Source: Ochotona curzoniae (Eukaryota; Chordata; Mammalia; Lagomorpha; Ochotonidae). Taken from it: 64,000 nucleotides of DNA. The stretch's first letter is position 1. Each line of letters starts with the position of its first letter. Positions 57,452 to 64,000 of the stretch are shown here, piece by piece. The notes under the pieces were generated by a model that saw only the letters and a program-made list of their open reading frames with translations, had not been told where the DNA came from and did no database searches. Location: positions 930,001-994,000 of the forward strand of contig NW_024465777.1 in NCBI RefSeq assembly GCF_017591425.1. The letters run 5' to 3'. A program made the position numbers and the translations under genes.

Positions 57452-59557
57452 AAACTCAACAGTTAATCAATTGGAGTTGAGAGTTGGGACTTACAGGGCA
57501 TGGGGCAAGTGCAGGGTGAGATTAATGTCAGGAGAGAATCTGAGCTGGAAGGAGAAATCAAGGAAGACTTCCTTGAGGGAGTGGCCTCTGAATGGAGATT
57601 TGAGGAACCAGCAGGAATTTACTGGCCTAGAAGGAGGAAGAGCTTTGCAAGCACGAGGAACAGCAGCAGGAGAGACCTGGGGAGAGGGCACAAGATGGGT
57701 AAGCAGTTTGCTTGCGTGGATTGGCCATGCAGTGGCAGCAGCAGGAAGAGCCTGCAGCTTCCTGGAGCCGAAGCCACTGGGGAGGTTAACATGGGGCAGG
57801 TGGCAGGTGGCATCATAAACATGTCTGCACATCGTGAAAGAGGGCAAGCGGTGAGCAGGTGGGCTGGGGCTGCAGGAGGTGGCTTGATGAGAGAGGGACG
57901 CGGGAGGCAGAGGGCTGGACAGATTCAAAGCACATTTTGGAAGTGAAGTGGACAGGATCTGGTGGCTGATGGGGTGGGGGTGTAGTTGGAAGAGGCAGAC
58001 CTCCCAGGCCAGCGTCTGGATTCCTGGAACTCACTCATCATCCCTGAACAGGCTCTGGAGAGGAGGGGACTGGCCGCCAGTCACACCGCAGGGCACTGCC
58101 TGAGTCAGGATTCAAACTGGGGTCTGCCTGTCTTTATAACACCTGCTCCTCCTCTCTGTGGTTGTCTTGGTCTGACATTGCTTCTTCCAGGAAGGCTTGC
58201 AGGAATGAGAGGAGACAGGCTGGGCGAGGCATGGGTAACCCAGTTCCCTGCTGTTGGTGCTCCTGAGGCCTGGGAGTTGTGCAAGGCTTCTAGAATGTCC
58301 ATCGCTGGGAGCTGGGGTGGGATGGAGGGCCGGCTGGAAGAACAGGGCTCAGGAAGGAGCCCAGACTCGGCCACAGGGAGTGTTGGGGCCTCAGGGCCCT
58401 CGGGGACTCTGGAATCAGGCCTGGTGGTAGATTCCAGAGCTTCCATTCTATTCCAGACTCACTTTTCTTGCTAGGAAATGATGGCTGCAATTTCTACCTC
58501 GTAGGCTGATCAGAAGGCAAGATGAGCCCTGGTGAGCAGGGGCCTGCAGACTGGCCACTGGCCTTCTTTTCTGCTAGCCTGGCTTTGTGTGGCGTCTGGG
58601 GCATGTAGCCTGTTCTGCGGGAGATGCTGGTGGGAATCCCAGAGGTGAGCCCCTGGCACTGCCAAACTCCAGGGCACTGTGGAGAGTGTCGGCACCTCGA
58701 CTGTTCTCCATGGCTCAGCCACACCTGTCTATCCAGGAAGCCTCCTCTGCCCTCTGCAACCCAAGCACCCCTCCCTTCCTCCAGGGACCGCAGGCCAGAG
58801 CACCTGTTTCTGACCTGGTGGTCTTCTGGCTGATGTGACCTTCCGGAATGACTGTTCACCTCCCAGATTACAGGATGAGTGGAGCCAGCAGTGAGCCTCC
58901 CCCTGCCCCGAGGATGCAGACGAGCTAAGAACGTCTTCCCCACGACTTGCTGTAAGGGTTGCCTGAGCCCATGCCTGTGACATGCCCTACATGGCAGTCA
59001 ATTGGATTTCCCAGAGGTTGGCATGGCCTGCCTGGGGACCTTAGAGGAACAGGGACTGCCCCTGTGGCCTCTGACTCTCTGGAGCCAGACAGGGTGCCTG
59101 ACACATGGCCAGTGCTCAGGACAGGGGCTGAGGGAGTACGCTCCTCCTCCTGGTGTCCCCGGCAGTTCTTGCACCAGGAGGCCGGTGGGGAGAGCGGTCC
59201 TGGGATCCGGGCACTTGACTTCAGGGTCTCAGCCTGGCAATGATGCTTTGAGTCACTTCACTAACCTGCCGCTTCCTTGTGTGCAACATGGGGGTCACAG
59301 GACACCAAGGGGTCGAGGATAGTCCCCAAGCCCCTGACTCCTACTTGCTACATGATACAGGGAGGGGGTATCTACTGTGGTGATGATGAATCAGCGCCGC
59401 CCATCCCATGACGGTGGTCGGCCTGCTGCCGGGGCCTGTGTGGGCGGTGGCTCAGGATGGCCCCTGGTCCTCCCACGTAGCGTTGATGCTGGGATGGCCA
59501 TCGCATAGCTTCAGCAACTGGCTCCATTTCCTGATATGGGACACGACTAAGTCAGTT
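57452..59557. other. noncoding spacer with an ancient-repeat-like block
   Basis: No gene. About 57540-57985 reads like an ancient mammalian interspersed repeat (gaagacttccttgagggagt; ggaagtgaagtggacaggat). The rest is not recognised. Confidence 0.4.
57540..57985. repeat. ancient interspersed repeat, family uncertain
   Basis: Purine-rich block whose phrases recur widely in mammalian genomes. A shorter relative is at 61780-61960. I cannot name the family safely. Confidence 0.3.
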
Positions 59558-59850
59558 GGTGCATCTGTGCTGTAGCTGGTGAAGCCACCACCTGCAACAC
59601 CGGCATGCTTTGTGGGCTAAATCCCATTGTTGCGATTCCTGTTCAGTTCCCTTCCAAAGTCCAGGAAAAGTGACGAATAATGGCCCAAAGCCTGTGCTCC
59701 TGCCACCCACGTGGGAGACCTGCAAGAAGTTCCTGGTTTCAGACAGGCCCATGGCAGCTATTTGGGTAGTGAAATAGCAGATGGAAGATCTCTCTCTCTA
59801 TCTCTCCTTCTCACTGGGTAATCTGCCTTTCAAATAAATAAATAAAAACT
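59558..59850 (+). mobile_element. CSINE, diverged head
   Basis: agctggtgaagccaccacct at the head, cacccacgtgggagacctgc, gcagatggaagatctctctc, and tail tttcaaataaataaataaa. An A/T-rich stretch to about 59895 follows. Confidence 0.9.
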
Positions 59851-59895
59851 TAAAATAAAAATTATATAAACATTTTAAAAATAATTTTAAAAAAC

Positions 59896-61257
59896 TGGTT
59901 CAATGAGTGGTTTAGGGTTGCCTGTGTCTGAGACCTGTACTATCCATGTGAGTCTCACGGGCTGTTCTGGGCATTCCAAGGCTGAGATGTTTTGCTAATT
60001 CCCTACAGAACACAAGTGAGGTGACTTGTGTCTTGGAGACACCAGGCAGACGTGTTGTGACTGTAAGAGGAGCCAGGCCTGGAAAAGGGTAAGCAACTGG
60101 CCCCTTGCCAGCATCTTGGGCTGCTGGATCGAGCCTTTCCTGAAGGTCTTCTCAGCAGTCAGAGCCCGTAAATCATCCCAACTGCTTAGGGCTGTCTGAA
60201 CTTGGTCTTTGTGGGGTCTTTGTCACCAAAATCAGCCTCGTGGGTCCAAGACCTGCGTTCTGCCAGCATGTGTGGCTGCCACTTCCTTTCTGCGGTGGGG
60301 TGACACCAACTCGGGCGCCTTTCCTCCACAAGCTCACAGGCTCTGTGAGAACCAGCTGACGTTGCTGCCTGTCGGAAACCAGACCACCCAGGAGCCGAGA
60401 GATTATGGAAACATAAAGCAAACCAGAGCAGGGGAAAATCCAAGTGGATGCTTCCAGAATAACCAGAAAGAAAACACACGTGGTGGCGACTGCAGCAGTG
60501 ATAGGAGAGCCATCGCTCAGCGTGGGCAGGCTCCCAGCCGGGGGGTTCCCATGTGGTGCCAGCCCTGCAGGAAACTGGAGTGGCCTTGGCTTCTGGCACC
60601 CAGCGTTCCCTCCCCTGGTTTCCTTTCCTGGAATTATCTCAGGGGTTCTGCCTTCCCTTAGCCAAGGATGGGCTGGACGGACTCAGATTTGGAGCTGCAC
60701 ACGAAGCCATCAGTGCACCCTGCAGCCTCACTGCCCTGTGACACGCTCCCTTCTTCCCACCTTCACAGCATTCCTGGTTCCTGGGCCTCACCTTGGAGCT
60801 TCTGGGGCCCCCAGTAAGCTGATTTTGACTGATGTCAGCAAAAACTTGTGGCTTGCAGTCCAGGAGTCCTTGCTGATGCACCTGCTGGAGATGGTGTGAC
60901 AAAGTGACAGCAGACTGTGTCACATGCTGAGGAGCCCATCCCAACAGCTCCCACTGTGCCACTTGTTGAGAAACCTGGCCTGATGATTCTTGCTGTGCAC
61001 CTGCTGAAGAGTCCGGCCCAACAGTTCCTACTGTGAGAAGCTTAGCCTGATGATTCCCACTGTGCCGCTCACTCACTGAGGAACTGGCCCGGTGGTTCCT
61101 GTTGTGCACTTGGTGGGCCCACCTTGGGAAGTTTGCTGGAGCACCTGCCAGGGGTCCTCCAGTTCCTGCTCACAGGGCTCCAGCCTGGACACAGAAGGTG
61201 ATGAATATGATACAAATCTGTTTCAAGGTACCCCTGAATTCATAGTTCTTTCTTTAT
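59896..61257. other. noncoding spacer with degenerate 40-bp tandem repeats
   Basis: No gene. The only structure seen is the tandem array at about 60905-61115. Confidence 0.45.
60905..61115. repeat. degenerate minisatellite, unit about 40 bp
   Basis: Five or so diverged copies built on ctgtgccacttgctgaggaa then cctggcccgatggttcc. Recognisable anchors: gctgaggagcccatcccaac, ttgagaaacctggcctgatg, gctgaagagtccggcccaac, cactgaggaactggcccggt. It gives a 156-codon minus-strand open frame that is a by-product. Confidence 0.7.
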
Positions 61258-61565
61258 TTTTTAAAAATGGATTTATTTGCATATTTGAAAGGTAAAGTTA
61301 CAAAGAGAAGAGACACATAGAGAGATTGTCCATCTGCTGGTTTACTGCCCAGTGGGCCACAGTGGCAGGAGATGGGCTGGTGTGATACCATGAGTCAGGA
61401 GCTTCTTCCAGGTCTCCCCATGGGTGCAAGGCCCAAAGGACTTGGGCCACCTTCTTCTGCTTTCCCAAGCCATTAGCAGGGAGCTGGATTAGAAGTGGAT
61501 CAGGTGATACAATTGGCATCGTTATGGGATACTGGCACTGCAGGGAACAGTTTTACCAGCCAGTT
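61258..61565 (-). mobile_element. CSINE, older
   Basis: aaaatggatttatttgcata at left, gtcaggagcttcttccaggt, agccattagcagggagctgg, and head agttttaccagccagttc. Confidence 0.85.
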
Positions 61566-62544
61566 CTTTCCTAATTAAGGTCTTACTGTTGAGTGGCTTC
61601 CCACTGAATCAGTGCTGGGTGTACCAGCTGGGAAAAATTCAGATGGTGGTACTGGCTGGGTCCTAACTGAAGACTTCCTTCCAGGGTTGATCCCACTTTC
61701 GAGGGAAGGCACCAAAGTGTCTTGGTGGGAGGGGACGGGGAAATAGGAAATGTTTCTGGGACTTAGAAGAGGGGGACGGGCAGGTTGTAGAGGGCTTCCT
61801 GGAGGAGGTGACCCTTAGCCGGAGGAAGGATGAATAGGAGTTTGCCAGGAAGAAGGCAGGAGAAGTGCTCACGATGTGGGTGTTGGGAGTATGCATTCCT
61901 GGTGCATTCAGAAAGAGGAGGTTGAGTTGGCAGCTGTGTGTCTTGAGGTAGCAGGTGGACAGAGCTTGTCCAGGGAGCGGGCAGACACCAGCATGACAGC
62001 TGCTGCTTCCGGGGACCAGGACTGGTGCGTGAAGGAGCTGAGTGGGTCAGGTGTGGCAGAGAGAACCTGCCCCTGGATGTGTCTCAACTGCCCACTTTTA
62101 GAAGGGCAGGGGGTCCCGGGACTGTTCTCTCATTAAAGGAAGCCACAGGGCAGTGATAAAGGGCCCAGGTTGCCAAGGATGATGAGAAAGCCCCGAACCT
62201 GCCCCTCCAGAGGCCCGAGGCCTCGGCCACCTCCTGTAGTCACCAGGGGGTACTTTGGTGACCTAGGACCCAGAGATGTGCCCTAGGAGACCCCCTTTGC
62301 TGGCCTATGATGGGACCCTGCACTGAAGTATGTTACTCCCTGCACAGGTAAGGCTAACAGGTCCCCGCAACACCACTGGAGCCGAGACCCGCTGGCCCAC
62401 GGGAAGATCTTGGGCCAGGAGTGGATGCCAGGCGGGGTGTGAGTACCCAGAGCTTTAGAGTCTCCAAGAAAAGTGACAAGTCAGAAATCAGGGTTTCTTC
62501 TATCCTCCAAATTCTTTCACTGAAATGTTTTTAAAGTGCTTTAA
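61566..62544. other. noncoding spacer
   Basis: No gene. About 61780-61960 has the same ancient-repeat wording as 57.5 kb (cttcctggaggaggtgac). Nothing else is recognised. Confidence 0.4.
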
Positions 62545-62866
62545 TTTTTTTTTATTTGAAAGGCAAATTTACAGAGAAACAAGGAGACAGAGAAACAGAA
62601 AGAGAGAAAAATCTTCTATCCACTGGTTCTTTTCCCAAATAGTTGCAATGATCAGAGCTGGGCTGGTCCGAAGCCAGGAACCTGGAACTTGTTCCAGGTC
62701 TCCCACATGGGTTCAGGGGTCCAAGGACTTGGGCCATTCTCCACTGCTTTCCCAGGCTATAAGGATGGAGGTGGATTAGAAACAGCAGCCAGAACTCCAA
62801 CAGGTACCCATATGGGGTGCCGGAACACAGGTAGAAGCTTAACCTACTATGCCAGGTGCCAATCCT
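62545..62866 (-). mobile_element. CSINE
   Basis: T-run and tttatttgaaaggcaaattt at left, gaagccaggaacctggaac, ctttcccaggctataagga, and head cctactatgccaggtgcc. Confidence 0.92.
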
Positions 62867-62888
62867 GATTTAAATGTTGGCTCAACTT

Positions 62889-63216
62889 TTAAAAAAATAT
62901 TTATTTATTTATTATTGGAAAGTCAGAAATACAGAGAGAAGGAGAGACAGAGAAAGATCTTTCGTTCACTGGTTCGCTCCCCAAGTGACCGCAACAGCCA
63001 GCAGAGCTGAGCTGATCCAAAGTCAGGAGCTTCTTCTGGGTTTCCCATGCACATGCGGGGTCTCAAGGCTTTGGGCCATCCTCGACTGCTTTCCCAGGCC
63101 ACAAGCAGGGAGCTAGATGGGAAGTGGGGCCGCCAGGATTAGAACTGGTGCCCATATGGGATCCCGGCATGTTCAAGGCAAGGACTTTAGCTGCTAGGCC
63201 ACCGTGCTGTGCCCTG
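62889..63216 (-). mobile_element. young full-length CSINE
   Basis: aaaaatatttatttatttat at left, cactggttcgctccccaag, ccacaagcagggagctagat, ggatcccggcatgttcaagg, and head gctgctaggccaccgtgctg. Close to the copy at 3.2 kb, so likely the same young subfamily. Confidence 0.95.
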
Positions 63217-64000
63217 TTCTCCAGTCTTAATCCTGCAGTTATGTGTGACTGCTACCTTGTGTACTGTGCGGGAGACAAGGCAGGGAAGGTGGCATGACCT
63301 GTTGGAGTCCTGGGCTGGCAGGGCCAGGCCCCATTGACCTTCCAGGCAGTCTGGCTTGCAGCCCGCGACCTTTCCCTATAGCACCCATTTGTGGTCAGGA
63401 CCTGGTTTATGACCAAGCAGTGGGCGACCTCTGGCAGAGGTCACCTGGTTGGCAGGCATTGTCAGAGAGGCTGGCGGCTTTGTCTGTGGCCATGACTCAG
63501 GGCTTGGCATTACCTGCCCATGGTGATCACTCCTCACACCTGTGGACTCTGTCTGGGTTGCTCCAGTGAGCCCTGCCTGTGTGGCTGTCTGGGGTGGGGG
63601 ATGGCAGGAAGCAGCTTGGGGGTGGGCAATCGCTGTGTTGACCTGCTTGTTCATTTTCAGCCTTACACAAGGTTATAGTTCCACGACAGGAGACTGCCTT
63701 TGCACCTCCCCCCAGTGCCACTCTGCCTCTGCTTGGCACCCCTTGACACCCCCAGCTTCTGTTGTCTGGGCCCTCACTCTGGTTGGCCCCTGCTAGGGAT
63801 GGACCCAGGCCAAAAGGACCCAGAGGAAGGGCCTTCTAGAACTGAGCCCCTGGCCCAGGCAGGGACATTTCCTGGGAGAGTATCCCTTCATGGAAAAGGC
63901 TGAGCAGGGGAGGCCCTGTGGCAGCCCAGGCTCCTGGCCTCATGTTCCTAGTCTGGCCCTCCAGCTCCCCTTCTGCTCATCAATCTCACTGCATCCCATC
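63217..64000. other. noncoding sequence at the right edge
   Basis: No gene and no recognised repeat. Short open frames are not supported. Confidence 0.4.

Noticed and set aside
60639..61109. 156-codon minus-strand Gln/Ser/His-rich protein
   Set aside because: Product of the degenerate 40-bp tandem repeat; no start context or homology.
62240..62255. CTCF-like caccaggggg near 62.24 kb
   Set aside because: It lacks the GGC part of the core.

Overview
This window is mammalian nuclear DNA from a lagomorph. It is dominated by copies of a tRNA-headed SINE of the lagomorph CSINE type: a tail of TTTATTTATT plus a T-run on the left of minus-strand copies, a body that reads 'aagccaggagcttcttccaggtctccca', and an end in a tRNA-like 'ctaggcca...ccaggccc'. 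The youngest copies look more like the pika (Ochotona) version than the rabbit version as I remember them, so pika is my best guess. That is inference. There are no bacterial features, CRISPR arrays or viral genes.

Only one protein-coding gene can be supported: WNT4, on the minus strand, complete in five coding exons (40990-40914, 28664-28429, 22039-21908, 21818-21676, 21126-20659). They join to 1056 nt, which is 351 codons plus TGA, the normal WNT4 length. All splice phases agree. Four of the five exon ends or their junctions are ordinary; the donor of intron 4 reads GC instead of GT. The start codon lies in a CpG island of about 1.2 kb. The 3' UTR runs leftward and carries an AU-rich nonamer and a long CA repeat (on the mRNA strand).

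Layout: 1-17.8 kb is the spacer between WNT4 and the neighbour expected on its 3' side (CDC42 in other mammals; at most its last bases could be at 1-130). Its first 10 kb is packed with SINEs, and it also holds a 36-bp GC-rich minisatellite at 11.5 kb and a perfect CTCF core match at 10.26 kb. 17.8-18.1 kb is a SINE just beyond the WNT4 3' end. 18.5-41.2 kb is WNT4, with a 6.4 kb intron 2 and a 12.2 kb intron 1. 41-45 kb is the promoter side. 45-64 kb is intergenic upstream DNA with SINEs, a truncated L1, a large (CATC)n tract, and fragments of MIR and L2. About 14 kb from 30.9 to 45.2 kb, around the promoter and the first part of intron 1, has no SINE at all.

Most open reading frames here are chance frames in GC-rich or repeated DNA. 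No new protein system was found. The items worth a second look are the GC-AG intron, a 21-bp-stem hairpin at 42.9 kb, the two minisatellites, three CTCF-like motifs in the same orientation, and the SINE-free block.
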